From Triparma columacea (Eukaryota > Sar > Bolidophyceae > Parmales > Triparmaceae): a DNA stretch of 64,000 nucleotides. Below, piece by piece: positions 31,576 to 42,480 of the stretch. The position numbers were made by a program, and so were the translations under genes. The notes beneath the pieces are model-generated. The model made no database searches. It was not told the origin of the DNA and worked only from the letters and a program-made list of their open reading frames with translations. How positions within the stretch are numbered: the first letter of the stretch is position 1; every line of letters begins with the position of its first letter. The stretch lies in contig BRYA01000072.1 of NCBI GenBank assembly GCA_030267965.1, forward strand, positions 4,886 to 68,885, written 5' to 3'.

Positions 31576-33381
31576 TCACACTTTCCTAACGTCTTCCAGG
31601 TCAAGGTCCGCGAAGATTTGCTTCCAAACTTTGATGACTGGCCCAACCTTTTCAACGAAGTACTTTAGGTCCTTCGTCACAACCTCGCTCCTGTTGCAGG
31701 AGATGTTCGGAGCGACATTATTTTCGAAGTCTCCCTTGGAAGGTACATTGGAGACCACCTTTCCGAAGATCTTCTTGAGGAGCCATCCGTGGAAAGGTTC
31801 CAACTCCTGCGCGTAAGCTTTCTCCGCAGCTTCAACAAAAGTTTCATTTGGCGCGTTTAGATGTTTCTCAAAAAAGGCGAGCTGGTAGGCAATGGACCTT
31901 CTCATCCACAGTAGACCCGCGGCAGACGATGGGTCCTTATTAACCCCCCCTGGTTTGTGGATGCCTGTCGCCTTCTCTCCAACCAAGAGGGCCTTCATAT
32001 TACTATAAGCGACTTTATCAGTAGAATAAAAGCTATAGGCCTTCTTGTGGTTGCCCTGGAAGTCCTTGACCCCGAGGGCCATGGCTGGGCCTTGGGCGCG
32101 AAGGAGTTCAAGGAAGGAAGAGGCTGCAAGGAGGAGCTTCTCAATGTCAATATCTTGAGTGTCCTCATTAAGGGCGGCGCTGAATTCGTCTGCCATCTTG
32201 TATAGGCAAGTCCTCTGATCAGCAGCATCGGATGCCGACGCTGACGCCATGACAGCGTCAGCTTTCAAATCATCCTCAGTTAGTTTGGGAGTGGCTTCGA
32301 CCTCTTCGTTCCATCCAGGAAGCTTCACCGTCACGCAAAGGGAGAATTTCATAACGGTTGGAGCAAGGAAGAGGTGGGTCATGACCACGAGCACGAGGGT
32401 AGTGGGGTAGAGCTCAGAGATGGTGCGGGGAATCGGGACCGGGAGGCCTTCTAGTAGATGTTCACTCGCGGTGAGGATGGCATGGGCAATCCCGAAGGCG
32501 AGAATTGGAAGAGAGAAGAGACCCTGGGCCAGGGTAGGGGTTTTCCGCAAGGCCTGCCTTTCGTAAGAAATAGCAAAAGATAAATCACCCAAGGTTGAGT
32601 GAGACACGGTTTTGGAGACCTCCTTGGTCGAGGAAGGGATCGGGATCGGAGGCATCTTGGTGCCGTCTGAAAGGAGGACCGTGATGGTCTTGGTATCGGG
32701 AACCGCAGAGGACACGACGGTAGTTCCATAGGACACATCGGCGGCAAGAACGGAGGAGTTGGAGTCATGGATGACATGGGTAATTGTAGGCGTAGGCGTC
32801 ACGTATGAACCAGAGATGGAAGCATTGCGGTTGCGGGTGTCACTAGATGCCCTCGATCTACTGTACGCGATGCTCTTCTGCAGTTGGATTGCCTCATGCC
32901 AAGCCTTGATGGAGGGAGAACTTCCGGGCCTCGACGCTGTCTTGGAAGATCTAAAAAAAAAGTCTCTATTATCAGAAGTCCTCAAGTGCAACATATCGCT
33001 GTCCACCGACACCTTCTCGATCATGGAGATGGCAAGGGAACCACGGTGGGTGCCAAACAGCTCATCCCTCACATCAGATGAGCTATCTGGATGCCTTGTG
33101 AACCAGTGCAACGCCGAGTTCGTCAGAACACAGTACCGAGCATGAGCACTATCCGGAAGTATCGTATGTGAGGTGACTTTCTCTAGCCTAAGCGGAAGAT
33201 CCGGTTGGGAGATTGGGGAGGAGTCAGGAGGGTTGTAGGGGTAGGGCGCAAAATACAGACGGGAAACACGGGCTGAATCAGTTGAACAATGGCCTCACCA
33301 TCCGGCCATCGAAAGAAATTGCTGCTTGCTACCCATTTTGCGTAAAAATGAACAGTCTTTTGCGGATTTGCCCAAATTCAT
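31576..33381 (-). CDS. PH-TM-GLTP lipid-transfer protein
   Basis: Exons 33381-33299 and 33187-31576 (phase 2, GTGAGG...TTAG), 564 aa; an in-frame ATG at 33336 is an alternative start. The splice creates MAGWLEK...ARYCVLTNSALHWF, a classic pleckstrin-homology start, and the PH domain ends near KAWHEAIQL. A hydrophobic pair follows (SLPILAFGIAHAILTA and TTLVLVVMTHLFLAP). The C-terminal third is a glycolipid-transfer-protein fold with the headgroup residues in place: Asp, Asn and Lys of KDFQGNHKK, Trp of LLWMRRSIAY and His of EPFHGWLLKKIF. By family knowledge it should bind sphingolipids; FAPP2 also joins PH and GLTP but has no membrane hairpin. Head-to-head with TrpD, ATGs 30 bp apart. Confidence 0.83.
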
Positions 33382-33411
33382 CAGCAACTCACAGAGGCAA
33401 TTTCTGGAAAA

Positions 33412-34943
33412 ATGAAACTATCATTAGCCTTCTACTTCGCCACGGCGTGCTCAGCTTTCTCACCAACACCTGCTTTCACAGGTCTGCCGCTAACACCGCG
33501 ATCGAGAAACGTTGGAAGCATAAGTCTTCATGCAACTGCGAAAGTTCCTTCCATGAAGAAGTATTTGGAGACCCTCATTGAGGGCAAGGACTTGGAAGCG
33601 GAAGATACACAGGATATATTTACGCAGATTTTGGAAGAGTGAGTTGATGGGTTTCATAGTGAGCGGTATGAGCCTCTGGGTCCAATTTTCATTTCTGATG
33701 TCGACTTTGTTGTGAGGGGGTTTGGGTCTTGGGTTGTTGGGATCGGTTCGATCGTTTCAAGCCGACCGGAATCACGGATTGGATTGATCTTTGGCTACGG
33801 CTTGGTATTGTTGAAACCACTGACTCTTTCGCATCCTCGAAAATCCCACCTGCAGCAACTTTGAGCCTATGCAAGCTTCGGCTCTTTTGATGCTCCTCCG
33901 TGCCAAGGGTGAAACGAAGAACGAGGTGGCAGGGATGGTTCGGGCCATGAACAACGGGTGCAACAGGGTCAATATCGATGAGAAGATGCTTGATATTGTG
34001 GGAACAGGTGGAGATGGTGCTGATACGATAAACATCTCCACCGCCAGTGTCGTCCTTTGTGCCGCCGCCGGTTGCATCGTGGCCAAGGCTGGGAACAGGA
34101 GTGTTTCCTCCAAGTGCGGCAGCGCCGACGTGCTGGAGCAGTTGGGCGTAAAGGTTGACTTGCAGCCCAGGGCGGTTGAGAAGTGTGTTAAAGAGACTGG
34201 GATAGCCTTCATGTGAGTGTGCGGGCGCAGAGGTGAATTATCGGCAAACCTTAACATCCAACTCACGAACTCGAGCGCATCTCTTTCCCGGCTCGGCGCT
34301 CTCGCTACTCTCCCCGTGTTCACACCCCCCCTCTTCCCTTTCCAGGTTTGCGCCCATGAACCACCCCTCCATGAGATTCATTGCCCCAGTACGAGCAGCT
34401 CTCGGGATTCGGTCTTGCTTCAATATCCTGGGACCCATGACCAATGCAGCCGGTGCCCAGCGCGCAGTAATTGGAGTTTTCGATGATGGCCTCGCACCCC
34501 TCATGGCTGATACCCTCATGGAGGTCGGAAGGGTCGACCACGCTATCGTCGTCCACGGGTGCGGCCTGGACGAAATCAGCCCTATCGGCCCCTCCCAAAT
34601 CATCGAAGTAAAAAACACCGCTGCCCCAGGAGCTCCCAAGGTTTATGAGAAGAAAACTTACATGTTCGATCCCCTCGACATCGGGATCCCCCGCTGCGAC
34701 GTCCTGGATCTCAAGGGAGGAGAACCCGAGGAGAACATGCTCGAGTTCAGGAAGGTACTACAAGGCGGGGACCACACCAACGCAAAGAGGGACTCTGTGG
34801 TGCTTAATGCAGGAGTTGGTTGCTATGTTTACGGCCTTGCGGACACTATCGAGGAGGGAGTCAAGCTCGCGAGAAAGACTCTGGAGTCCGGGAAGGCCAC
34901 CGATACTCTGGACAACTGGATTAAAGTTTCCCAAAGTGTGTAA
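33412..34943 (+). CDS. TRPD: Anthranilate phosphoribosyltransferase, plastid
   Basis: Exons 33412-33638, 33856-34212 and 34346-34943, all phase 2, 393 aa. Transfers phosphoribose from PRPP to anthranilate in tryptophan synthesis. Seen: VGTGGDGADTINISTAS (PRPP loop); AKAGNRSVSSKCGSADVLEQ; FAPMNHPSMRFIAPVRAALG; and FNILGPMTNAAGAQRAVIGV. The usual KHGNR is KAGNR here. The first 45 residues, MKLSLAFYFATACSAFSP onward, look like an ochrophyte bipartite plastid presequence: a signal peptide ending in a Ser-Ala-Phe motif, then a basic Ser/Thr-rich stretch. Exon 1 ends without a G before GTGAGT. Confidence 0.94.
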
Positions 34944-35039
34944 GGGCGCAGTAAAAACCAAGTTGCAGTTAGTTTGCCAAGAAAACAGTGACAAGGAAGG
35001 AAAGAACTCTTGCCATTTGGCCTTTTTCAATTACTGGGA

Positions 35040-35872
35040 ATGAGATCCTCTGTAATCGTGGTATTCGTTTCTTGTTTCTTGACCGACACCGGCCTCAGTT
35101 TCGTAACGCGGATCCCTGCATTCTCTCCCGTCACTTTTCCCACAACAAAAAATTCCTTGAACAGGAAGGGAATCGACAAAGCAAAACTCAATTATAGGAT
35201 TGACAACGATGAGGTAGAATTGAAAGAGGTAGACATAAAAGGGGAGGTCGAGGAATTTAAGAGAAGAACGCTTCGTGCCCTTTGTTGGATCGCCCCGAAG
35301 GCTCCAGAGGTGCGTCAACCAAGCAAGAGTTGAAGGTGTGTCATGCAAATACCAATTCTAACACCCTCCTAACCCTTCATCAGGATACAATGGCCGTGAC
35401 GATAGACGCGGTCGCTGTGGCGTTCTACTCTCAATTATACCACATGCTGTCGGCTGGGGGGGACCTTGGGGAGAAGTTGATGATCAAACACCTGGAAAGG
35501 ATTGGAACCAACAATGTTGTACCGTCGTATACAACGATGCCAGGCTACTCACCTTGCTTTGTCAACGCCGGTTATGCCACTGTGACTCTTATGCTGGGTT
35601 GGATGCTGGGTGGCGTCTTGGTCGGGGGATACAAGGAGAAGAACACCATCGAGGGAAGTATGGAGAGGAGCTGTCTAACCGCTGGAAAACAATTTGTCGC
35701 AAGCTTGCCTATCTGGCTGGGCATGGCGTTCACAAGCCAGACTCTTTGTGGCTGCGAGGTCTCCATCAAGGGAGGATTGCTTCCCGAGGATGTTGCCCTC
35801 ATCGGCGGTATGTTATGTGTCCTTGCGTACAGTAGAATCGGATGGAACTGGATACACAAACAAATTATTTGA
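35040..35872 (+). CDS. DUF3054-like membrane protein, probably plastid
   Basis: Exons 35040-35309 and 35384-35872 (phase 0, GTGCGT...TCAG), 252 aa. The N-terminus (MRSSVIVVFVSCFLTDTGLS, then FVTRIPAFSP) reads as a signal peptide plus a Phe-containing transit-like segment. The body has three to four membrane spans. The block LMLGWMLGGVLVGGYKE, then KQFVASLPIWLGMAF and a final WNWIHK resemble DUF3054 proteins of plants and bacteria (GW...GGY; K.W..G.P..; WR). The match is by pattern memory only, so the family is tentative and no function is known. The stop-to-start distance from TrpD on the same strand is 96 bp. Confidence 0.6.
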
Positions 35873-35986
35873 TGGGTCGGAATTTTTAGTATGATACGTG
35901 ACGAGGCGAATATTAAAAACATAATAGCTGAGCCTCATGCTCTTTTACAATTAAAAAACACATATGCGCTAACGTCCTCGATCGTA

Positions 35987-36454
35987 CTAACGCGGCTTGT
36001 CATCCTCAATCGTGTCTGCGACCCGGTTCAATACATGGCTAAGCTGACCTATGTCATCAACTGCTGATATTGACATTGTATAAGAGTTCTTGAGAGGGAG
36101 AAGGTGCTTATCTATCAACTGCGCAAGCGATGAGTTGAGAGCGGGAGTGAGGTTAAAAAAAGAGGAGCCACCATTACACCGATTTTCACCGGAACAAAAA
36201 CCCCATTACGTCATGAAGGTCCTAAAATAGTGATACAGATCTCGCTACTCCCCACACCATCCCCATTTTCTCAACCTTTCATCAACATGCATCTTCTACA
36301 ACCCACCCCAACGAGATGAGTAGACACAATCTCAACATACCTGCATCTGCTTGCTAATTTCCTTGTAATCTTCTGCTATTTCAGCTGCAGTTGGGATTGT
36401 CGACGACACAGAGGACATCTTTGTTGATGCTTCAGTTTGCTGTGCCTTATCCAT
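35987..36454 (-). CDS. Small 81-aa helical protein, two exons
   Basis: Exons 36454-36341 and 36118-35987 (phase 0, GTATGT...GCAG). It is too short for simple ORF calling because both exons are under 140 nt. The protein starts MDKAQQTEASTKMSSVSS and continues with a helix (AAEIAEDYKEISKQMQ) into a second helix with regular hydrophobic spacing (LIDKHLLPLKNSY...DDIGQLSHVLNRVADTI), so a short coiled coil is likely. The size and pattern resemble small subunits of trafficking or kinetochore complexes, but I cannot name one. Support is the matching phase, consensus splice sites and helical amphipathicity, not homology. Confidence 0.5.
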
Positions 36455-36729
36455 TTCGTTTTCGGTAGCTAATATGTGTCAATATGGAACTGTGCGAAGC
36501 ACAAAAATAGTATATATATAGTCAGGAGTAATTATTTATATTTTCCCTCACCTTCTCCTTCTCCTCCTCCTTCCCCACTTCACCCTTTCTTTTCCTCACA
36601 GTCTTCACCGTCACGATCAATAATAAAAGTTTTTGTATGTTGTTCTATTTGGCTGTGAAAAGAAATCACATTGCTATTACTCTGAAATACGCGAACCCCC
36701 CCTAAATTCTTCTATTTTCCAAAATTTCC

Positions 36730-39700
36730 TCAAATCATCTCAGTGGCCTTGGCGCCCTTCCAGTTTTTGTTGCCTGCGAATCTCTTGCCCTTGTTGGCGT
36801 TGGCCTGGTACCTGTTGTAGGCGTAGTAACCTCCCCAAGCGCTTCCCATACCCACAAAGAGGAGGGCGATGGCAAGTCCGATCTTCTCTTCGAGGGTGGC
36901 CTGTTGGAAGAAGAAGATAATTGTGTCGCAGGGCTCCTCGTTACCGTCTCCGATCTTGTCGTTGTCAGCCTGGGTCGAGGCCTGGGTCTCGGTCAGGAGG
37001 AGGGTCTCGTCGAGCTCGATGCAACTAGCGGCACCAAAGTTGTTGCCCATGGAGTAATCACTGGCCTCGTCGTTGCAGTAACTCTTGCTCCTGATGGTGG
37101 CAGTGGAGATGTGCTGGTTCTCGTCCTGAAGTACGCCGCTGGCGTCGTTCACGCAGGTTTCGCCGTCACCTCTTACGCAGAGGATGCCAGTCTGGTCCCT
37201 GTTACTGAAGTTGTTGTTCCTGCTGCTGAAGTAGGCGAACTTGCCTCCCTTCTGAGCTTTCATGACACCTCCGTCGAAATAAGGGAAGGGCTTCGCGTTG
37301 AGCTTGGCGCAATTAAGGGGATGGTTCTCTCTCTCGTTCTTGTTCTTGATGGCGTCTAGCTCCTCTTCGGTTAGGCAATTCTTATTGCCCCTGAGCATCA
37401 AGGATCCCCCGTCAGACTGCTGGTTGAGGTAGGCAAGCCTCATCACATGCTCGTAACACTCATTGCTGTCCCCGCAAGGAGTTTCCCCTTTAAGGGCATC
37501 CTTGCTCTTCAAGACCCTATCTTGGAAGCTCAAGCCGTTCTCGTCAGCCTTGCTGGTGATTCCCAACATGTCCATGGGAACATTCTCCGCCATGGTGTTC
37601 ATGAAGATGAGGTTACTGCGATCGGCCCTGGAGTTCTTGTTGGCGTTAGCTGCGGAGACGAAGTCGTTGGGATCTGGGGGACCCCCCTCTCCATTGTTGC
37701 AGCCACGGCGAGGGTTGTAGTCACTTCCGGTCCACTGGAAATGGATGTAGTCAGTGTCCTTGTCGACGGCAAGCCTGTTGGGGACGAAGTCGTACTCAAC
37801 GGAGGGATAAGTCTGGACAATGTTCCCCCTCTTCCCCCTCACATTGACGTTGAATATCTTGGCGTTGGCAGGGATGTTCTCTCTCCTTGGCTCGTCCGCG
37901 ACATCGTTGGCATCAACGGTCGCAGTGGGGCGCTTTTTGATGGCGAACTTTTAGCTACGGTCCTGGAACGTCCTACCGTACTGGTTGGTGTTAGCGGCAA
38001 GAGAGACGAACTGAGACCCCTTGGACGCAGCATCTCCGGCTCCAGTGTAAATGTAAGGATCCTGAACAAGGGGAGTGCGAGAGTCGTCCTGGCCCTTCTT
38101 GGCGTTGTGGGTGGCGTTGACCATTTGCTTGGCCCACGGGTGACCAATCTCCATGGCGTCCTCGGGCCACTGAGCGAAGTCACTGGTGCTGATATTGTAC
38201 CTCAACCTGAGCGTACAGCTCTGGTAGGCCTTCTCCATACCGGCACTGAAATAGGCGGCCTCATTCTTGGGCTCAGGAATGCTGGGAATCGTCCACACAA
38301 ACCTGTTGGCGTTGTTGCTCTGGGGCAGGTAGACCGTATTGTCCTCCTTGAAGTAGTTGCTGCTGTCGACGTTTGCGTCGTCATCAGCGTTACCAAGGTG
38401 GTTGACGCGGGAGAAGGAGGTTTGGCCACAGATGGGATAGCCAATTTCGTTGGTTTGGAAGTTATCGGCGTGAGAGATTTCGATCCACTCGGCGATCTCC
38501 TCACCAGCACCGTTCCTGACGGCCTCGCATGCCTCCTTGTTGTTGGGCCACCTGTTCTGTTTCCACTCGTTGCTGTCGTACTTGACCTGGACGCTTAGGT
38601 TCCTCTTGGCGTCGCAGTAACCCTTCTTGTGTTTGTTCATGGAGTTGGCCAGGTAGTAAGCACAGCGGGCTGACACGTACTCGGATTCTTCGGCACCGTC
38701 GGCAACGGCCTTGTCAGAGGCTTTGCACGCGTACCTCCCAGTCTCTTGGCCTCCAACCACGATGGGAGTGATGTCAGTGCATGGGTACTTGGAGGGCGCC
38801 TCATTGGTGAGGACGGCGACGTCGATCCAAGGGGTAGGGTGCCACCAGGGATAGTGGTCGCGCTCTTCGGGGCATTCGAGCCCGTTGCGGTTTCCATTGG
38901 GGTTCTGCCTTGTGGCCCTCTGGTCGTTCCTCCTCATCCTCTGATCGGCGGTGTAAAGCCCCTTGTTCCTTTCGGTGTGCTCACACCTGTCGTAGTAGTC
39001 AAAATTTTCGTGCATGCCGAACCTCCTGTTCTCCTTGGTGTTGGGAACGGCAGCCTCAGCGTTTTTGGGGATGGTATCAGTAGCGGCATCCTGGGAATCA
39101 CGAGGGATGCCGTCACGGGGAGAAGCAATGTCAATTGTGGAGCGAAAGGCCTGCTCCCCAACCTTCTTCTCACCCGTAACGGCATTGTCAGTAGACGGCC
39201 CCCACTTGTTGTTGCTCCAAGGCCAGAAGTTGTTCACCTCAGGGTCGGCGGTATCCTCGCACATGTATTGGATGATGATCTCGCAGTTCACCTTGCTGTT
39301 GGGGCCGCAGCCGTGCTGATTGGTCCACTCGATGGGCAGGATGGAACCCTCGTAGTAGTACATTTTCTTGTCCTGAGGGGTGCCCCTCCCACCAAACTTT
39401 GCAACACCGTCCTCATCCTGGAAGGTCTCATCTCCCACAGCACGAGGACACGCGTATCCACCGGCGGCATTGTTTTGAGAATCGAAAAGGCGGTTACCGT
39501 TGTTACGGTTTGCATTGCGTTCGCAATTTCGGTCATTTGATCCTGGAGCGAGAGTCAGTTGGGGAAGGGGCATTATTTAGTGAGCTTCTGCAGGACGAAT
39601 TTTCGAGGAAGCGGGCCAAAGAAACGATAAATCATGACGGACAACCACAAGGGTCGAATATTCAGACGTAACATCCTCCCTCCCCTCCCAAAAGCTTGAC

Positions 39701-39867
39701 AACCTCTGAAGGAATGGATGTGAAAAGGTGGTTCTTGGTGATTCTCAACCCAAAACATATTGATCCTGACGGGGAAAATCCCCCAAAATGTACCCACCTC
39801 GTGGATTGTGCATATACACATCCGCATTAGCCAGCGAAATAACAGAAGCTAACGTTAGAAACTTCAT
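36730..39867 (-). CDS. Secreted/type I membrane glycoprotein with in-frame TAA
   Basis: Exons 39867-39798 and 39542-36730 (phase 1, GTGGGT...CCAG), 960 codons of which one is a stop. The signal peptide MKFLTLASVISLANA is followed by DVYMHNPRGSNDRNCERNANR and RLFDSQNN. From memory this block recurs in large surface or secreted proteins of protists and some animals with no known function. The ectodomain is Asn- and Cys-rich with many N-x-S/T sites. A membrane span (GLAIALLFVGMGSAWGGYY) and a short basic tail end it. At codon 37953-37951 a TAA interrupts the frame between TFQDRS and KFAIKKRP; both sides are otherwise open, of similar composition, and read as one protein. A neighbouring intron cannot remove it. 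Confidence 0.75.
37951..37953 (-). other. In-frame TAA inside an otherwise open frame
   Basis: On the minus strand the frame of the glycoprotein gene reads TTCCAGGACCGTAGC, TAA, AAGTTCGCCATC and then stays open for another 406 codons to the expected membrane span and the stop at 36730. TAA differs by one base from Tyr (TAT/TAC), Lys, Glu and Gln codons. Confidence 0.9.
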
Positions 39868-40533
39868 AGAGAAACTTTTGTTTTGGATATCTTGGCTCTG
39901 ATTTTCTGTCTCCACCAAGAACCCCACTGTCAAATCCAAGTCGAAGGGAGAAGGGAAACCCCTCTTTGATTTATTTAGGGAAGATGTCACACGTAAAAAC
40001 GTCGATTTTTTAAAGAACGATGTCACTAATGAGGTTCTTACGTATGTTACATGTAAGAAATAAATTGAGCCGTATGATGCCGCCACCACTCTCAAGCAGT
40101 TTAACACTTCCCCCAAAAGTCCGAAAACCGAGTGGTTGAATTGGTTTTTGTCTTGGATTGCTAATTCTCACAACTGATACTTACCCATTTTTTTACCTCC
40201 CATACAGCGCTAACTTCACTTTTCTAGCCTTACCCGTCGTCATACCTACTTGAGGGAGCTTAAGGCGCATTAAACCACACAATTGGGTGCTCAGCAGCCC
40301 TATCCCAGAGCATTCACCTCAGCGCTCAACTGTCTCATTCTTCACAGATTACTGCACCTTGACCCAAGTTCTCAGTTTTGTTTGGTCGCAGAGGAAGAGA
40401 TTCTACGAATTTAGCTTCACGTGGCTCTTCTAGAGCGTATTTACCCCGAGAATTTCTCAAGGAGGAAGTCATCAAGACATCGTCATTGCCGGGGTTTAGT
40501 TAGTTTTGGATCTTGGAACTCATAGACTACTAG
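39868..40533. other. Divergent intergenic region
   Basis: About 665 bp between the glycoprotein gene (minus) and the cyclin-Y-like gene (plus). No open frame with a domain, no repeat and no RNA gene was recognised. Confidence 0.5.
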
Positions 40534-42225
40534 ATGGGGGCATCAGGATCCATTCACTCGTTGTCTCAGAACGGCAATGGCAGCCTTTTTTACGAACGGT
40601 CTCCTTCGTCGGTGCCAGCAGCCGAGATAACAACAAGCATGATGGATAGCAAGCAGAATAAGGTCAAGTCTTTCACGAACGGCAAGATGGGGAAGGGTGG
40701 AGCGGGCACGAAGGCGAGCATGCTGAACCCCGCCAAGCCCAAGAAGGGAACCAACAAACAACCGAAGATGAGTGATAACGAGAAGGTACATGAAACTGTC
40801 CGACAGGAGGTCAGCAAACACATCTTATCGGGCACAAGTTTACTTTGTCCTACACCAGCACTCGGTGAGGAGGTCGATAGCGAAATATTGGGGAAAGTAC
40901 GAAACTTCAGGACGACGCTCTTTCACCATGTCGCGCTTCCCGCACCCCTTCCTTCGAGACTTAGCAAGGAGGACGTGTCTGAATTTAAGAGCATCTCAAT
41001 ATGGGAAGAGCACCTTAGGCAGACGAAGCCCTGGCTCGATAATCAGAAAATCAGCTCTTCGGCGAGCCTTGTAAACGGCTTGCAAACCGAACAGGCCAAG
41101 AGGAGAAATACAGACCCTCTGACGCAGCAACAGCAACCCATGATGGCCTTCCAGACTCCACGCAGCCCGCGAGGGCAGGAAGAGGCGAAGACTGACTTCC
41201 TTGATGGAGACGCCAGCAACAAGGCCCTGCTCAACAGCTTGGACGGGTCGAAGCGGCCTCTGCCACAGAAGGCACGAGGAAAAACCTTCGTCAGCTTGCC
41301 TGTCGCCAAGAAGGACGAGAAGCTTCGGAGAAGAAGCGTCCACAAGCCTGACGTCCAAACCATCCTTCACGGATTGTCGATCTTGCTGAGTTACCTCATC
41401 CAGGAACCCCCCGAGAAGTACATAAAGAAACAAAGCTGGGACATTTTCTCCGTCCCCGGGGACAAGACTAAGGTCATCCCTCCGGTAACGGCTAAGGAAC
41501 GGGAGACGAATGCTGGAAACGTCGTGATTCCGAACGACACAGTAAGGGAATGCCTCACGACACTCTTCAAAATCTGTCAGTGGACGAGCGAGTGCCATAT
41601 AATCGCCTTTATCCTCATGATCAGGCTCATCAACATGTCGAACGGGAAGGTGGCCCTTCACAGGTACAACTGGCAGTGCCTTTTGTGTGTCAGCCTTATG
41701 ATATCCCAGAAGCTGTGGGACGACGTTTCGCTAAACAACGTCGACTTTCCCAAAGTTTGGAGGATGGTGGCTCCCAAGGGAGGAGAGCTGGACCTGAAGG
41801 ACGTCAACTTCATGGAACGGGAGTTCCTCAGCATCCTCGGCTTCGAGGTGACGGTAAGCCTCCGCCTTTACACGTCCTGCTACTACGACGTGATGGCGCT
41901 GGCCGTTATGCATAGCGACCCTCACGACATCCCGGGGATGTCACAGGCCTTATCTGACTACTTTGGGAAATCCACCGTCGCCAGGTACAGCATTGGCAAG
42001 ATTCACGTGCTGAAGGGTGGTGTGAAGGTCGAGGACAACAGTTTCAAGACGACTCAAGACAAATTTGAGGACGAAGACGAAGTCCCCCCAGAGGAGGAGA
42101 GCTTTGTCTTCAAGACGGAGGAAGAGGTTGCCAAAGAGAAGGCAAAAAGAAAGTACGCACGAAGGCACACGGCCGACGTCCTCATGAGGACTCCTCCCAG
42201 GCAAGCCAGGGAGATAAAACTTTGA
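40534..42225 (+). CDS. Cyclin-Y-like protein, N-myristoylation motif
   Basis: Single exon, 563 aa. The start MGASGSIHS has Gly2 and small residues at 3-6, the pattern for N-myristoylation, as in animal cyclin Y. After about 330 mostly disordered residues comes a cyclin box of the CCNY/Pho80 type: LTTLFKICQWTSECHIIAFI, then LHRYNWQCLLCVSLMISQKL, WDDVSLNNVDFPKVW, and FMEREFLSILGFEVTVSLRL. These match the cyclin-Y pattern NW+...L.A..L..K.WDD.....VD......MER.FL..L.F.....V. Cyclin Y recruits CDK14/16-type kinases to the plasma membrane; that role here is inference. The C-terminus is acidic then basic. Confidence 0.82.
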   Translation: MGASGSIHSLSQNGNGSLFYERSPSSVPAAEITTSMMDSKQNKVKSFTNGKMGKGGAGTKASMLNPAKPKKGTNKQPKMSDNEKVHETVRQEVSKHILSGTSLLCPTPALGEEVDSEILGKVRNFRTTLFHHVALPAPLPSRLSKEDVSEFKSISIWEEHLRQTKPWLDNQKISSSASLVNGLQTEQAKRRNTDPLTQQQQPMMAFQTPRSPRGQEEAKTDFLDGDASNKALLNSLDGSKRPLPQKARGKTFVSLPVAKKDEKLRRRSVHKPDVQTILHGLSILLSYLIQEPPEKYIKKQSWDIFSVPGDKTKVIPPVTAKERETNAGNVVIPNDTVRECLTTLFKICQWTSECHIIAFILMIRLINMSNGKVALHRYNWQCLLCVSLMISQKLWDDVSLNNVDFPKVWRMVAPKGGELDLKDVNFMEREFLSILGFEVTVSLRLYTSCYYDVMALAVMHSDPHDIPGMSQALSDYFGKSTVARYSIGKIHVLKGGVKVEDNSFKTTQDKFEDEDEVPPEEESFVFKTEEEVAKEKAKRKYARRHTADVLMRTPPRQAREIKL

Positions 42226-42480
42226 GAAAGACGCTGTTTGAGGTGGTCAACTCAAGACAGGGAAACAATTTCCCTTTTTGTGTATATGGGTAGACAGTTA
42301 TTGAAGAGAATATAAAAATCGACTGGACAGGTTAGAAATATAGTTAAGACTTCATGGTCCAACCCTGAAGTCACAAAAAAGTGTATTAAGATTGGAATGC
42401 AAAAATCATCCTCGCCACATTAGTTCCCGCCCGCCCGCACTACAACCGCTACAAGGCATCCCACCCCTTCTGCTTACAGC

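Noticed and set aside
31475..31816. Plus-strand frame over the 53-bp repeat
   Set aside because: It runs through the tandem repeat and then antisense to the GLTP coding region.
37940..37960. An 11-nt 'intron' GTAGCTAAAAG that would remove the TAA
   Set aside because: Far below any workable intron length and it would shift the frame.
37447..39540. Long plus-strand open frames (383 and 264 codons) across the glycoprotein gene
   Set aside because: They are antisense shadows of the minus-strand coding sequence, start without support, and have no domain; codon bias of the real gene removes stops from the opposite strand.
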